64,000 bases of DNA from Dyadobacter luticola (GTDB lineage Bacteria > Bacteroidota > Bacteroidia > Cytophagales > Spirosomataceae): positions 1-64,000 of the forward strand of contig NZ_VCEJ01000002.1 in NCBI RefSeq assembly GCF_005860805.1, in the 5' to 3' direction. Numbering within the stretch: position 1 is the stretch's first letter; each line of letters opens with the position of its first letter. Below the pieces are notes generated by a model. The model was not told the DNA's origin and did not search any database. It worked only from the letters and a program-made list of their open reading frames with translations. Positions 63,928-64,000 of the stretch are shown here, in pieces. The position numbers and the translations under genes were made by a program.

Positions 63928-64000
63928 CGCAGAAAAGCTTTACCCGTTCAGGGCAAAGCTATTCAATTTTAAATAATATTTATCGGGTAATGATTACCGG

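Overview
The window looks like a chromosomal segment of a Bacteroidota bacterium, most likely an aerobic, environmental Cytophagales member close to Dyadobacter or Spirosoma. This rests on gene content: two SusC/SusD pairs, FecR anti-sigma with an ECF sigma factor, an ASPIC/UnbV FG-GAP lipoprotein, a kdp operon with a split KdpD, a HAEPLYID-type protein, and candidate promoters of the Bacteroidetes TAnnTTTG type. Species assignment is inference. No rRNA, tRNA or CRISPR array was seen.

Left edge (1-929): the last codons of an IS3-type transposase abut a two-gene minus-strand module (a small protein plus a DUF6169-like protein) whose 3' end runs into the IS. 936-8133: a cell-surface signalling unit of ECF sigma factor, FecR anti-sigma factor, STN-domain SusC and SusD, closed by a strong hairpin terminator. 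8320-25187: a polysaccharide/glycan utilisation locus with SusC, SusD, GH92, a GH38-like enzyme, a sialate O-acetylesterase-like esterase, a LacI regulator, a sugar-porter MFS permease and a large FG-GAP/ASPIC-UnbV lipoprotein. Similar palindromes in front of SusC and of the FG-GAP gene suggest that the LacI protein controls both transcripts. The enzymes point to mannose-containing glycans.

25544-30663: a glycosyltransferase cluster (three GT2 genes forward, two further transferases reverse, one TIGR04325-type methyltransferase), probably for surface glycan synthesis. 30644-38077: assorted metabolism: a Tet(X)-like FAD monooxygenase divergent from an AraC regulator with AraC-type repeats between them, a DsbA/SpxH-like protein, a DUF885 zinc peptidase-like lipoprotein, an amidohydrolase and a di-haem cytochrome c peroxidase. 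38078-38506 has no gene but holds hairpin-rich repeats, a folded RNA-like element and a terminator. 38507-40672 is glycogen debranching enzyme.

40776-49369 is a complete minus-strand kdp potassium-uptake operon: an unlisted 27-residue membrane peptide, kdpF, kdpA, kdpB, kdpC, an outer-membrane porin, a KdpD N-terminal-only protein and a separate PAS histidine kinase, without KdpE. 49600-57220: an orphan Panacea-domain protein, a TonB-dependent receptor, a response regulator/kinase pair, a HAEPLYID-type protein and a CLC anion transporter with fluoride-class features.

57212-62122 is a decaying arabinoside locus: a GntR regulator with a tandem operator in front of a GH127 gene that carries an apparent in-frame internal deletion, a 220-bp dispersed repeat, and a frameshifted GH51-like arabinofuranosidase. 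The window ends with an acyltransferase-3 membrane protein and a TetR regulator.
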